From positions 496,001 to 560,000 of the forward strand of contig CAXXXQ010000002.1 in NCBI GenBank assembly GCA_963677355.2: DNA of 64,000 bases. The letters run 5' to 3'. Within the stretch, counting starts at the first letter, position 1, and every line of letters starts with the position of its first letter. The translations under genes were made by a program, and so were the position numbers. This document shows, one piece after another, positions 8,034-17,033 of this stretch. The DNA is from Thiomicrorhabdus sp963677355. GTDB taxonomy: Bacteria; Pseudomonadota; Gammaproteobacteria; Thiomicrospirales; Thiomicrospiraceae. Under the pieces are notes generated by a model, which saw only the letters and a list, made by a program, of their open reading frames with translations, searched no databases and had not been told where the DNA came from.

Positions 8034-8468
8034 TTAAAGCTCGAATGCTTTGATAATGTTGGCGGAACTTTGCTGGTTCAGGTTTTTGGGCAGCAATTTG
8101 GCGATTTTAGATTGGGTCGCGTCAGTCAATTTAGCTTGGATTTTGCTGTGAATCGCGTCTGCCAAAGCTAAATAAATTTTACCGTCATGATCTTTGGCGA
8201 AATCGTTGATATAAGTGCTAATGGAGTCAATGGATCTACTTTTGATTTCCAGGTCGCTTTTGTTCTCGTAGGAACTGTTTTGTCCCGATACGGAGTTGGC
8301 ATGATCTCCGGTTCGATCCGCATAGATGTCGGAAGCTTTGGCTTCGCTCTGAATGTTTTCAAGTGACTCATATTCTTTTAAAGAAATACTTTTTTGTTCA
8401 CTTTGTTTGATGGCAAATACTTTCAGATTGCCTAGGTCGGCAAGAATGGTGTAACCGATAGTGCTCAT
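8034..8468 (-). CDS. Host attachment family protein (release-factor-like fold)
   Basis: A 144-residue protein resembling the Host_attach family, named after an Agrobacterium protein needed for plant attachment and related to the archaeo-eukaryotic release factor eRF1 fold. Seen: TIGYTILADLGNLKVFAIKQ at the N-terminus (the family's beta-strand start with a residue-rich D/G turn), a central acidic linker, and a C-terminal helix-strand part with FAKDHDGKIYLALAD. AGGAGG seven bases before the ATG at 8468 fixes the start. A link to real host attachment here is not implied; many free-living proteobacteria carry it. Confidence 0.65.
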   Translation of the reverse strand: MSTIGYTILADLGNLKVFAIKQSEQKSISLKEYESLENIQSEAKASDIYADRTGDHANSVSGQNSSYENKSDLEIKSRSIDSISTYINDFAKDHDGKIYLALADAIHSKIQAKLTDATQSKIAKLLPKNLNQQSSANIIKAFEL

Positions 8469-8522
8469 ATGAATCCTCCTAAGTTGGATTTTCACACTGT
8501 TAAGCGAGTGAGATTTTATAAG

Positions 8523-8573
8523 AGATTACCCTGCGGAAACAAACGGTTATCGAACTGTTTCCGGTAATAATCT
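8523..8573. repeat. Imperfect inverted repeat upstream of the host-attachment gene
   Basis: AGATTA...GGAAACA on the left is matched by TGTTTCC...TAATCT on the right, a broken palindrome about 50 bp across, 55 bp before the start of the minus-strand gene. It may be an operator or a structured leader. Confidence 0.4.
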
Positions 8574-8657
8574 TTATAAAGTTCATTGGCTATCTTAATA
8601 AACTGAACTTGAAAGTAAACCGTGAAAAACTAACCGGTTGACAGTCAAAATGTCGTT

Positions 8658-8677
8658 AAGCCTGTCATTACAGGCTT
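8658..8677. terminator. Short hairpin, possible weak terminator
   Basis: Stem AAGCCTGT / ACAGGCTT with a 4-nt loop lies just after the stop of the minus-strand 58-aa gene, but the T-tract on that strand is missing. Could be a weak or Rho-assisted terminator. Confidence 0.35.
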
Positions 8678-8713
8678 TTGAGTCAATCATATTTTTTGTA
8701 CGTAAGAAATACT

Positions 8714-8890
8714 TCAATACTCTTTGCGCTGTTTGAACTGCTTGCGGAATTGTTTGTCTCTTTCCAGTTTGGCTTCCCGTTCAAATTTAGTCTGTTCTTT
8801 GTCTAGGCCGCCACGCGCATAAGGCGCTTCCGCCATGGCGGATTGGCTGAAAATGATAGCTGAACCGATAATTAAAGCGAGTTTTCGCAT
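8714..8890 (-). CDS. 58-aa exported basic peptide, unknown family
   Basis: A short gene with AGGAGG nine bases before the ATG. It encodes a Sec signal peptide (MRKLALIIGSAIIFSQSAMA, cut before EAPYARGG) and a mature part of 38 residues very rich in Lys, Arg, Glu and Gln (KFEREAKLERDKQFRKQF...), probably one amphipathic or charged helix. It is expected in the periplasm. No family is recognised; similar short charged exported proteins are common and uncharacterised. Confidence 0.75.
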   Translation of the reverse strand: MRKLALIIGSAIIFSQSAMAEAPYARGGLDKEQTKFEREAKLERDKQFRKQFKQRKEY

Positions 8891-9123
8891 CGATGTTTTC
8901 CTCCTGTGTTGTGGAAAATTTATCTTAACAAGCAGAGGTGATACTGCGGAAGACGGTATTGCTGACTAAAGTGTCAATATAGTCTTACAGCACTTTTGTT
9001 GGTTGCATTAATCGGCTTGCTTGCCGTCTTATTTGTTGACTGATTAAAAACCGATAACTAATGCGGTGTCTTATGGTTAAATGCTTTGCATTGTTTTCTG
9101 GTTATTTGGTTATTATTCAGTCT

Positions 9124-9867
9124 ATGTCTAAATTTGAATTGCAGGTGTTGGGAACCGGAGCGGGCGCTTCACAAGTCTACGATGGCCTGCCCAGTACCGG
9201 TTTTATGCTATTGCGTGATGACCAGCCTGTTTGCCTGATCGATTTAGGTTTGGGCGTGGGTCGTCAGGTGATTGAGGCGTTTGGCGGTTTTCCCGACACG
9301 ATGATTATTACTCATAATCATTCCGATCACGCCGGCGATTTACCGGTGGTACTTCGAGTAGAACAGGCTCAAGGAAAATGTTGCCGAGTGATCGCTCAGC
9401 AGGATGTGGTGCAACGTTTGCAAAGCTACCGTCTCGCTGAACATGCCGAACAGATTGATGCGCAAGATTTGGCCGATTGGCTGCCGGTACCGACTGCGGT
9501 GAAAACGGCTATCGATGATGATCTACAAGTCGCTTTTTTTCCCGGTGAACACTCTGAATTGAGTTTCGGCTTTATGCTTTATTACAACGATCAGCCGGTG
9601 TTAGCTTATACGGCCGATTCGACTCTATATGCGCCGTTATATGAGAAGTTGCACCGGGCCGACACCTTTATTATCGATGCTCGGCCGAAGCCGAATCGCT
9701 GGCACGCCAGTTTTGAGGAGGTTAAACCTTGGTTGGGTGAAGGGCGTTATATTGCCGGCCACGGTTTGTCGGAATCTCAAATGAAACTTTATCCTGATCT
9801 GCCGCTGTTACAGGCAGGGCAGCGAATTGCTTTAAACACAAAGAATTCATTAGAGAGCGAATCATGA
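9124..9867 (+). CDS. Metallo-beta-lactamase-fold hydrolase
   Basis: A 247-residue cytoplasmic MBL-fold protein. The metal motif THNHSDHAGDLP (HxHxDH) is intact; VAFFPGEHSELSFGF supplies the next His, LAYTADSTLY the bridging Asp and YIAGHGLSES the last His. N-terminal LQVLGTGAGASQVYDGLPST resembles RNase Z/PhnP-like enzymes, so a phosphodiesterase-type substrate is plausible. ATG at 9124 matches the family start; no clear Shine-Dalgarno is visible. It overlaps the next gene by four bases (ATGA), so the two are translationally coupled. Confidence 0.82.
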   Translation: MSKFELQVLGTGAGASQVYDGLPSTGFMLLRDDQPVCLIDLGLGVGRQVIEAFGGFPDTMIITHNHSDHAGDLPVVLRVEQAQGKCCRVIAQQDVVQRLQSYRLAEHAEQIDAQDLADWLPVPTAVKTAIDDDLQVAFFPGEHSELSFGFMLYYNDQPVLAYTADSTLYAPLYEKLHRADTFIIDARPKPNRWHASFEEVKPWLGEGRYIAGHGLSESQMKLYPDLPLLQAGQRIALNTKNSLESES

Positions 9868-10502
9868 ATATTGCCGAGCTGGTTAAAAGACTGATCCAAT
9901 ACATTTACTATCTTTCGCCGTATTTTTGGCTGGACCGTCACTACAAAATCAAGGAGCTGGATTTTCAGCCCGAATCAGAGGAATGGCAGACTCTGCGCAA
10001 TAAACGTCTGTTTCTTTCCGAGTTTTATATCGTCGGTTGGTGGATACTCTCTTTTGCCTTGATGCTCGTTTCGGTTTTCTGGCCGTTGACGGCCTGGTTG
10101 ATTCCGTTATTGTTTCTGCGCATTGTCGGCATCGTTAATAAAGAGTTGGGGGTGATTCTGTTCGGAACCTGTAAAATCACCGAGGGAACGGCCGTATCGG
10201 CAACCGGACGGGTGATTGTGTTGGCGATGGTGAATTACCTGACGGCGATGTTCCTATTTGCCGCCATCTATCAGATTCACGGCGTGTTTGAAGAGGTGCC
10301 GAGCTATCTGATGCAGGCGATGTCTCTCGGTGGTGTGATACAAGCCTTGCAAATTCACTTTACCATGAGCGGCGCTTTTGCTCCCGGTGATCTGTTTACT
10401 TGGGGAATCACCGTATCACAAGGTGTTTTCTGCTTTATGTTCGGTACCATCGTGATCTCGCTGTTTGTCTCTTTGCTGAACGTCAAGCCGCTGAAAAAAT
10501 AA
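9864..10502 (+). CDS. Inner membrane protein coupled to the MBL hydrolase, unknown family
   Basis: A 212-residue protein with an N-terminal cytoplasmic part of about 50 residues and about five membrane helices after residue 55 (for example WWILSFALMLVSVFW, VIVLAMVNYLTAMFLFAAIY, GVFCFMFGTIVISLFVSLL). No conserved family is recognised. The four-base overlap with the MBL gene suggests joint function. It ends convergently with the CARF nuclease gene. Confidence 0.7.
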   Translation: MNIAELVKRLIQYIYYLSPYFWLDRHYKIKELDFQPESEEWQTLRNKRLFLSEFYIVGWWILSFALMLVSVFWPLTAWLIPLLFLRIVGIVNKELGVILFGTCKITEGTAVSATGRVIVLAMVNYLTAMFLFAAIYQIHGVFEEVPSYLMQAMSLGGVIQALQIHFTMSGAFAPGDLFTWGITVSQGVFCFMFGTIVISLFVSLLNVKPLKK

Positions 10503-10525
10503 CAAACGATATGCTTGCTGAAAAA

Positions 10526-11728
10526 TCAACTTTGAATTTCAGCAAGAATCCAATTTTTTAGATGGCTTTTTAAGTTATGCAGTTGGCTTTCGTCGATCAC
10601 ACCGACACCCAAAAGCTTCGCTTTATTGAGGTTGTCGCCAATCGCTTCGGTCGTGACCAGTAAGGCGTGGGAGGTGATGCCGCCCAACCTGTGCTTGAGG
10701 CTGTCTAGGCGTTGAAGATGCAGATTGATATTGGCATTGGTGCCGGTTTTGCATTCAACGACAAATAGCTGATTATTGGCGATAAACAGCACATCGGCTT
10801 CATCATAGGCTTTGCTGCGTTCCAGTTTGACGCCAAAAGCGACGTCTTTGATTTTGCTCACTTCGGCTTTGATTTCCAGAACGGCTCGATAAGTCAGGTA
10901 CTCAAGCCAGCCACCTTCAAAAAACATTCTTTTCCATGCATCGCGTTCCACTTCAGGAGAAAGGGTGTCGTCTTTGACATTGAGGTGGAGCAGGTTACGG
11001 TTATGCAATTTTCTCATTAAGCCGACCAGCAGATCCGCTTTGAGGCGGGAACGATTGTTGATGTCGTTGATGTAGTATTTATTTTTGTGTTTGATTAGTT
11101 TAATGCTTTTGCCGCGTGCATAGCGGGTTGAAAAGTGCTGGTAGGTCTGCAATGCGCGTTGATCGAGAATGATTTTCTGAATGGCGTTGATGAGCTCGTT
11201 TGCGAAGTTGGCCTGATTGGGCGTCAGGCTGACCGGTTGACTGTGTTCAATGCCGTGGGCGTGCAAAAACTCTTCCAACAAAATATTTTCCGCTATGCTG
11301 AACTCGGGGAGGTTTTTAGGCTGAATCCATTTCAGTTGGTCATTGGGCAGCAGGTAGTAGAGTGCGGCTAAGGTATTTTCGAACGCTTTAAAGGCACCCA
11401 GTGTATACATCTTATTGGCACAGCTGATATTAATCGCCAAACTGTCCAGTGGCACCTGTTTGACGATGCTATGCAGGTTGGTGACGATTTCATCGATTTC
11501 ATAGGCTTGATCTATGAGAATGGTTTCCGCTTTGATCTGATGAGACTCATAAATACGTTTGAGCCGTTTGGCGTTATCGATCAGGTTTTCGGTATAGACA
11601 ATCAGCACCCGATTTACGACCAGTCTGTCATCCAAGATAGGCCCTAAATTAGGCGTCATTTCCCGATCGGCGAAAACCAGATGGGTACTGTATTGTTTGA
11701 TCATGTTTTCGGCTGTACTAGGTGTCAT
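10526..11728 (-). CDS. Orphan CARF-domain nuclease, DUF1887 (Card1/Can2-like)
   Basis: A 400-residue protein with the layout of the DUF1887 family: N-terminal CARF-like Rossmann domain about 1-150, with LAINISCANKMYTLGAF as the nucleotide-sensing NxxxxxK-type motif, a linker/winged-helix region about 150-260, and a C-terminal PD-(D/E)xK nuclease domain with E276, D312 (DEADVLFI) and ECK at 325-327. Studied relatives Card1 and Can2 are DNases/RNases switched on by cyclic tetra-adenylate made by type III CRISPR complexes. No cas gene or repeat array is present in this window. Start at ATG 11728; an internal ATG at codon 9 is possible. The base composition is like that of its neighbours. Confidence 0.85.
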   Translation of the reverse strand: MTPSTAENMIKQYSTHLVFADREMTPNLGPILDDRLVVNRVLIVYTENLIDNAKRLKRIYESHQIKAETILIDQAYEIDEIVTNLHSIVKQVPLDSLAINISCANKMYTLGAFKAFENTLAALYYLLPNDQLKWIQPKNLPEFSIAENILLEEFLHAHGIEHSQPVSLTPNQANFANELINAIQKIILDQRALQTYQHFSTRYARGKSIKLIKHKNKYYINDINNRSRLKADLLVGLMRKLHNRNLLHLNVKDDTLSPEVERDAWKRMFFEGGWLEYLTYRAVLEIKAEVSKIKDVAFGVKLERSKAYDEADVLFIANNQLFVVECKTGTNANINLHLQRLDSLKHRLGGITSHALLVTTEAIGDNLNKAKLLGVGVIDESQLHNLKSHLKNWILAEIQS

Positions 11729-11796
11729 TCAAAAATCCGGTGATTACCACCAATGCTGTAATCAGCATTGGCTGTTTTGCGGTCAACCTTAACAAA

Positions 11797-12843
11797 TTAA
11801 GGTGATGGATAGGTATATCTTTTATGGATCGCTTCCAGTTCGCTCAAGAGTTCATCGCTCAAGCTGATATGGATGGAATCGATATTCTCTTTGAGCTGAT
11901 CCATGGTCGTGGCACCGATGATATTGGCGGTTAAAAAAGGCCGCGTATTGACATAACTCAAGGCCATTTGCGCCAATGACAAACCATGTTTTTGCGCTAA
12001 CTGATAATAGGCTGCCGTGGCGGTCTGCGCTTGTTCGTTCTGGTAACGGTCAAAACGAGGGAACAGGGTGATGCGAGCTTTTTCCGGCCACTGGTTATTC
12101 AAATATTTGCCGCTTAAAACGCCGAATGCCAGAGGCGAATAAGCGAGCATACCGACGTTTTCCTGATGGGCGATTTCCGCCAAGCCGACTTCATAGCTGC
12201 GATTTAACAGGTTATACGGGTTTTGCACGGAGACAATTTTTTCCAAACCGAGCTCTTTGGCGATTTGAATAAATTTCATAGTTCCCCAGGCGGTTTCATT
12301 GGAGAGACCGATGCTGCGGATTTTACCGGCCTCAACCTGCTTGGAAAGTGCCAGCAAGGTCTCGGCGAATGGGGTCAGGTCTTGCGGCTCGTTGTGCGGA
12401 TATTCAAAACCGAGTTGGCCGAAAAAGTTGGTTGCTCTTTCCGGCCAGTGCAATTGGTAGAGGTCGAGATAGTCGGTTTGTAAACGTTGTAGGGATTGAT
12501 TTAGAGCTTGTTCGATGTTGTGTTCGTTAAAGCGGGTTTTGCCGTTACGAATATGTTCGACAAATTCACCCGGGCCGGCAATTTTTGAGGCGAGCACTAC
12601 TTGATCTCGTTTGCCATTTTGGGCAAACCAGTTGCCGATAATGGTTTCGGTCGCGCCGTAGGTTTCGGCTTTGGGCGGCACGGAATAGAGTTCAGCGGTA
12701 TCCCAGAAGTTAACGCCTTGCTCAAGTGCATAATCCATCTGCGCAAAGGCTTCGGCCTGAGAGTTTTGTTCGCCAAAAGTCATGGTACCCAAACAGATAC
12801 GACTGACTTTGATGGAACTATTACCTAGCGTACTGTATTGCAT
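11797..12843 (-). CDS. tas: NADP(H)-dependent aldo-keto reductase Tas
   Basis: A 348-residue cytoplasmic TIM-barrel reductase very close in pattern to E. coli Tas: LGTMTFGEQNSQAEAFAQMD, NFWDTAELYSVPPKAETYG (catalytic Asp and Tyr), VVLASKIAGP (Lys), LYQLHWPER (His), NPYNLLNRSYEVGLAE, AYSPLAFGVLSGKYL and GATTMDQLKENI at the cofactor end. GGAGGG eight bases before the ATG at 12843 decides the start. Physiological substrate unknown; aldehyde detoxification is usual for the family. Confidence 0.92.
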   Translation of the reverse strand: MQYSTLGNSSIKVSRICLGTMTFGEQNSQAEAFAQMDYALEQGVNFWDTAELYSVPPKAETYGATETIIGNWFAQNGKRDQVVLASKIAGPGEFVEHIRNGKTRFNEHNIEQALNQSLQRLQTDYLDLYQLHWPERATNFFGQLGFEYPHNEPQDLTPFAETLLALSKQVEAGKIRSIGLSNETAWGTMKFIQIAKELGLEKIVSVQNPYNLLNRSYEVGLAEIAHQENVGMLAYSPLAFGVLSGKYLNNQWPEKARITLFPRFDRYQNEQAQTATAAYYQLAQKHGLSLAQMALSYVNTRPFLTANIIGATTMDQLKENIDSIHISLSDELLSELEAIHKRYTYPSP

Positions 12844-13093
12844 GATCAATCCCTCCATTTCGTTTATTTTTTAATGATTGTAAATCATAACTCGAATTGG
12901 TTTGAAAAGCCTGTAGGAAGCTTTAAGAGCGGTAATTTACTAAACACAAATTATGAATGCCATTTTTTTGCAGAATAGCCGTACTTTTTATTTTTCTTTT
13001 CCGCAAATTGGTCATAAAATGCAAAGGATTTGTTGAGATTTTTATCTAACAAAGTAGCTCTGTTTTCTATCTAATTTTTGAGTTGCTTTTTTC

Positions 13094-14227
13094 ATGCCCC
13101 AATCCGCTTTTTCCATACCTGTTACTGATCAGTCAGAAACCGTTCCGGCCTATTTAGACAAACTTGATGATATTCAGTTCGATGGCTTTATCGATGTTTT
13201 GAAATCATTGATTCGCGAGCCGAGCGTGGTCGGCGCCGAACACGCTTTTTTCCGGGTTTTACAGCGAGAGCTGGAAGAGCGTGGCGCCAAGGTTACTTGG
13301 TATGAAGGTTTGCTGGTTGCGCAAGGTGAGGAGCCAGACCGTTGTCACTTTTCCAGCCACATCGACCGTCACGGTTTGATCTGTACCGGCCCGAACGAGT
13401 TTCAGTTTGCCGCGTTTGTGACCGGTAAACGCACCGATCTGCTGGGTAACGATGTAGATGAAGAGATCAAGCTTACCCTGATGAACCGTTTTGAGAATAC
13501 GCCGGTATTGGCTTACGAGCCTTGGTCCGGCGCTTACCGCGGCAAAGGGGTGATTGATAAGGCCTATATTTGCGAATATCGCCATAACCTGATTTTTGAG
13601 GTCAAAGGTTTGGAGCATTTGGTGGCCGGTACGCCGGTTGGCTTTAGTGATCGTTTGCGGACGGAAAACGGCTTTTTATCCGGCCAATTGGACAATGTGC
13701 TGACGGCGGCGATGCTGGTTCACCTGTTCAGTTTGGGCTATCAAGGTACCGCTTTTTTCACCGCTGAAGAAGAGTGTGGTGGAAGCTGGCGTTACTTGCT
13801 GGAGTGGTATCGCCGTTTCGGTAAAAGCACCAACGAATTATTGGTATTGGATACCAGTCCGTACCGTAACCGTGAAGATGCCGATAAACAATTGGTGACC
13901 TTGCGTAACCGCGACGAACATGCGGAATTCCATTTTGAAACCACGCAGAATCTGGTGCGTCAGTGTCAGCAATTGGGTATCGAGTACAGTTTTAAGGATA
14001 TGTATATCGAACAGTTCAATCAGCAGCGCATCGGCTCCAATCAGGCAAGAATACCGCTGGGTCGAACCGAGCTGGGGCGTATCTGTGCCAATGCCAACGG
14101 CTTGGTTCACGGTACGACTTTACAGATTCCGACCACCGGTTATCACACCATGAATGAAACGGCTTCGGTGGCTTCCTGTCAAGCATTCCTCAGCCTGTTG
14201 CGACAGGTCGGTCTGGAAGAAAGCTGA
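13094..14227 (+). CDS. M20/M42-type metallopeptidase
   Basis: A 377-residue cytoplasmic zinc peptidase. Metal and catalytic motifs: CHFSSHIDRHG (first His and Asp), SGQLDNVLTAAM (bridging Asp), TAEEECGGS (catalytic Glu pair), VLDTSPY (Asp) and a C-terminal TTGYHTMNETAS (last His). The inserted 110-170 region is typical of the M42 glutamyl-aminopeptidase-like branch. It is divergent from tas across 250 bp and is followed after 26 bp by the AIG2-like gene, probably in one transcript. Confidence 0.82.
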   Translation: MPQSAFSIPVTDQSETVPAYLDKLDDIQFDGFIDVLKSLIREPSVVGAEHAFFRVLQRELEERGAKVTWYEGLLVAQGEEPDRCHFSSHIDRHGLICTGPNEFQFAAFVTGKRTDLLGNDVDEEIKLTLMNRFENTPVLAYEPWSGAYRGKGVIDKAYICEYRHNLIFEVKGLEHLVAGTPVGFSDRLRTENGFLSGQLDNVLTAAMLVHLFSLGYQGTAFFTAEEECGGSWRYLLEWYRRFGKSTNELLVLDTSPYRNREDADKQLVTLRNRDEHAEFHFETTQNLVRQCQQLGIEYSFKDMYIEQFNQQRIGSNQARIPLGRTELGRICANANGLVHGTTLQIPTTGYHTMNETASVASCQAFLSLLRQVGLEES

Positions 14228-14253
14228 AAAGCGACTGGCAGTAGGGTTTGCTA

Positions 14254-14667
14254 ATGCACTGTTTTACTTATGGGACACTGATGTGCCGCGAAATTATGGA
14301 TGAAGTTTGTGCTCAGCGCTTTCAAGCGGTTTCCGGCACGGTATTCGGTGTTAAGCGTCTAAGTGTTCGAGATGAACCTTATCCTGGACTGGTTTTACAT
14401 GATGTTGGTCAGGTGGAAGGTGTGCTTTACCTTGATGTCAGCCAGTCAGCCTGGCTACGTTTGGATCACTTTGAAGGGGAGATGTATCAGCGTCACTCGG
14501 TGCAAGTGGCATTGGCAGACGGCCGTGTGCTCGATGCCGAAACCTATCTGATTCGTCCTGATTTCATCTCTTGTCTGGAAGCGAATCCTTGGTCTTTTGA
14601 AGCGTTTCTTGTTGAGCATAAACAACGCTTTCAGAATGAATATCGAAGTGACGATAGTTTAGGCTAA
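14254..14667 (+). CDS. Gamma-glutamylcyclotransferase-like (AIG2 family) protein
   Basis: A 137-residue cytoplasmic protein with the family's YGTLM nucleotide/substrate loop at the N-terminus, YPGLVL, VEGVLYLDV and LRLDHFEGEMYQR, containing the catalytic-position Glu. The fold makes 5-oxoproline from gamma-glutamyl amines in better-known members. GTAGGG seven bases before ATG 14254 sets the start. Close behind a peptidase, which suggests joint peptide or gamma-glutamyl turnover (inference). Confidence 0.82.
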   Translation: MHCFTYGTLMCREIMDEVCAQRFQAVSGTVFGVKRLSVRDEPYPGLVLHDVGQVEGVLYLDVSQSAWLRLDHFEGEMYQRHSVQVALADGRVLDAETYLIRPDFISCLEANPWSFEAFLVEHKQRFQNEYRSDDSLG

Positions 14668-14834
14668 AGTCGCTATTACTCAGGCTTATTCTCGGCCTGT
14701 AACTCCGTTTTGATTTTCGCGCAAAGTTTGCAATTTGCTTTTATTGGCGAGTATTGGACTTCAAGGCTTCAATGAAGCCGCTAAAGTGATTATCATAGCG
14801 ATTATTAAAAAATAATTAATCTAGGAGCCTACCC

Positions 14835-15488
14835 GTGAACTTAATTGACGTTGTCCAAAGCCGTTATGCCACCAAAAAGTTTGACCCTAGTAAGACGATT
14901 AATGATGCCGATTTCGAGCAGATCAAGGCGTTGTTACGTTTTAGTCCTTCCAGCGTCAACTCTCAGCCGTGGCACTTCATTATTGCGGACAGTGCGACAG
15001 GTAAACAGCGTTTGGCAAAAGCGGCGCAAGGCCCTTATAACGCGAATGAGGCGAAGATATTGGATGCATCCCATGTCATTTTGTTCTGTGCCAAGACCGA
15101 GATGAGCGATGAATACATTCAAAAAATTACCGATCAGGAAGGGCTTGACGGCCGTTTTCCAAAGCCAGAAGCCAAAGAATTGGCGCTAAAAGTACGCGGT
15201 TTCTATGCCGATTTGCATCGCAAAGAGTGGAACGATACACAATGCTGGATGCAGAAACAGGTCTATTTGAATATCGGTAATATCTTGCTTGGCGCGGGTG
15301 TATTAGGTATTGATGCCGTGCCTATTGAGGGTGTCGATTTAGAAGTCTTGAACCGGGAATTCGAGTTACCGGAAAAAGGGTTGTCGGCGGTTGCGGTGGT
15401 CGCTTTGGGTTATCATGCAGCAGATGATTTTAATGCCTCCTTGCCGAAATCCCGATTGCCGGAAGCCGAACTGTTTACATTGATTTAA
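14835..15488 (+). CDS. nfsB: Oxygen-insensitive NAD(P)H nitroreductase
   Basis: A 217-residue FMN-dependent nitroreductase matching E. coli NfsB along its length: SRYATKKFDPSK, LLRFSPSSVNSQPWHFI (FMN-binding), EAKILDASHVILFCAKT, DGRFPKPEAKE, KQVYLNIGNILLGAGVLGIDAVPIEG, and the end FNASLPKSRLPEAE. It reduces nitroaromatics and quinones in the cytoplasm. The start is GTG with AGGAG seven bases upstream. A single-gene unit closed by a strong terminator. Confidence 0.93.
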   Translation: MNLIDVVQSRYATKKFDPSKTINDADFEQIKALLRFSPSSVNSQPWHFIIADSATGKQRLAKAAQGPYNANEAKILDASHVILFCAKTEMSDEYIQKITDQEGLDGRFPKPEAKELALKVRGFYADLHRKEWNDTQCWMQKQVYLNIGNILLGAGVLGIDAVPIEGVDLEVLNREFELPEKGLSAVAVVALGYHAADDFNASLPKSRLPEAELFTLI

Positions 15489-15527
15489 GATATGAGCAAA
15501 TGTTTGCATTGTTAGCATACATTGAAG

Positions 15528-15561
15528 AATAAAAAAGCCCGCAAATGCGGGCTTTTTTATT
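15528..15561. terminator. Strong bidirectional terminator between nfsB and metY
   Basis: AATAAAAAAGCCCGCA and its exact complement flank a two-base centre; it serves the convergent genes on both sides. The 16-nt arms are identical to those at 6398-6431. Confidence 0.92.
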
Positions 15562-15610
15562 GAGCAAAATAGACAGTTTTTGAACCGCTGTTTGCTTGAT
15601 GACGTTTGCT

Positions 15611-16888
15611 TTAAGCCGTCACTTTTTCCAGTGCCTGCTCGATATCGGCGATGATGTCGTCGATATGTTCAATACCGATAGAGAGTCTGACCAGATCTTC
15701 CGATACCCCGGCTTTAGCCAATTCTTCAGGGTTAAGCTGGCGGTGCGTAGTGGTCGCCGGGTGACAGGCCAACGATTTGGCATCTCCGATATTGACCAGA
15801 CGCAGAATCATTTGCAATGCATCGATAAATTGCGCTCCGCCTTGAAGTCCGCCTTTGACACCAAAGCTCAAGATGCCTGAGGCTTTCCCTCCGGTGATTT
15901 TCTGGCAGACGGCATGGTATTTGTCAGTTGCTAAACCGGCGTAGTTTACCCAGGAAACTTTAGGGTGGTTTTGTAGGTATTCGGCTACTTTCTGCGTGTT
16001 TTCACAGTGTCTTTCCATTCTTAAGCCCAGCGTTTCCAAACCTTGCATAATTAAGAAAGCGCTGTGAGCGGCCAGTGCGCCACCGGTATTTCGTAGCGGC
16101 ACCACTCGACAACGGGCGATGAAGGCGGCGGCACCAATATCTTTGGTGTAGCTGACACCGTGGTAAGAAGGGTCCGGTTCATTCAGCATCGGAAAACGGT
16201 CGGCATGTGCGGCCCAGTCGAACTTGCCTGAATCAACGACCGCACCGGCGATTGTGGTACCGTGGCCGCCGATATATTTAGTCAAAGCGTGGACGACGAT
16301 ATCGGCACCCAGTTCGAAAGGGCGGCACAGGTATGGCGTGGCTACCGTGTTATCGACAATCAGCGGTAGACCGTGTTTATGGGCGATGTCAGCCAGTTTT
16401 TCAATATCAACCACATTACCGGCCGGGTTACCGATGGATTCGCAGAAAATCGCTTTGGTATTGTCATCGATTGCCGCTTCAAATCCGGCGAAATCATCCG
16501 CTTTCACCATTCTGACTTCGATGCCTTGACGAGGCAAGGTGTGGGCAAATAGGTTGTAAGTTCCGCCGTATAACTGGCTGGTACTGATGATATTGTCTCC
16601 CGCCTGAGCAATGGTTTGAATCGCATAGGTGATTGCGGTCATCCCAGAAGCCAGAGCCAATGCACCGACTCCGCCTTCCATCGCTGCGACACGTTCTTCC
16701 AAAACGGCATTGGTCGGGTTCATGATTCGTGAATAGATATTACCGGGAACTTTCAAGTCAAACAGGTCGGCACCGTGCTGGGTGTCATCAAAAGTGTAGG
16801 AGGTAGTCTGGTAGATTGGCACAGCCGCCGCCTTGGTGGTCGCTTCGGATTTATAGCCTGTATGTAGGGCAATCGATTCAAGTTTCAT
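15611..16888 (-). CDS. metY: O-acetylhomoserine sulfhydrylase
   Basis: A 425-residue PLP enzyme of the Cys/Met metabolism family. N-terminal LHTGYKSEATTKAAAVPIYQTTSYTFDD with GNIYSRIMNPTNAVLEERVAAMEGG, then the cofactor Asp in LIVDNTVATPYLCRP and the Schiff-base Lys in VVHALTKYIGGHG identify the O-acetylhomoserine (thiol)-lyase branch rather than MetB/MetC; the length fits. It makes homocysteine from O-acetylhomoserine and sulfide, a short route to methionine useful where sulfide is plentiful. GAGGA eight bases before the ATG. Confidence 0.93.
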   Translation of the reverse strand: MKLESIALHTGYKSEATTKAAAVPIYQTTSYTFDDTQHGADLFDLKVPGNIYSRIMNPTNAVLEERVAAMEGGVGALALASGMTAITYAIQTIAQAGDNIISTSQLYGGTYNLFAHTLPRQGIEVRMVKADDFAGFEAAIDDNTKAIFCESIGNPAGNVVDIEKLADIAHKHGLPLIVDNTVATPYLCRPFELGADIVVHALTKYIGGHGTTIAGAVVDSGKFDWAAHADRFPMLNEPDPSYHGVSYTKDIGAAAFIARCRVVPLRNTGGALAAHSAFLIMQGLETLGLRMERHCENTQKVAEYLQNHPKVSWVNYAGLATDKYHAVCQKITGGKASGILSFGVKGGLQGGAQFIDALQMILRLVNIGDAKSLACHPATTTHRQLNPEELAKAGVSEDLVRLSIGIEHIDDIIADIEQALEKVTA

Positions 16889-17033
16889 GTAAGTTCCTCT
16901 ACGTCGAGTGAATATGGGATTATTGTTATGATTTAGCGGTATATCTTAATAGTTTGAAAACGTCGGAAGATAGAATATTTTCATCTATGGATGAATTTTA
17001 ATAAAGCACTCTCATGGTTTTGATAAAAGCGAT

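Noticed and set aside
10514..10546. CTTGCTGAAA / TTTCAGCAAG inverted repeat at the convergent end of the CARF nuclease gene
   Set aside because: The right arm lies in coding sequence and no T-tract follows on either strand; it may be chance or a weak Rho-assisted site.
10000..12900. CRISPR array or cas genes near the CARF nuclease
   Set aside because: No regularly spaced direct repeats and no cas-like proteins were found here or elsewhere in the window.
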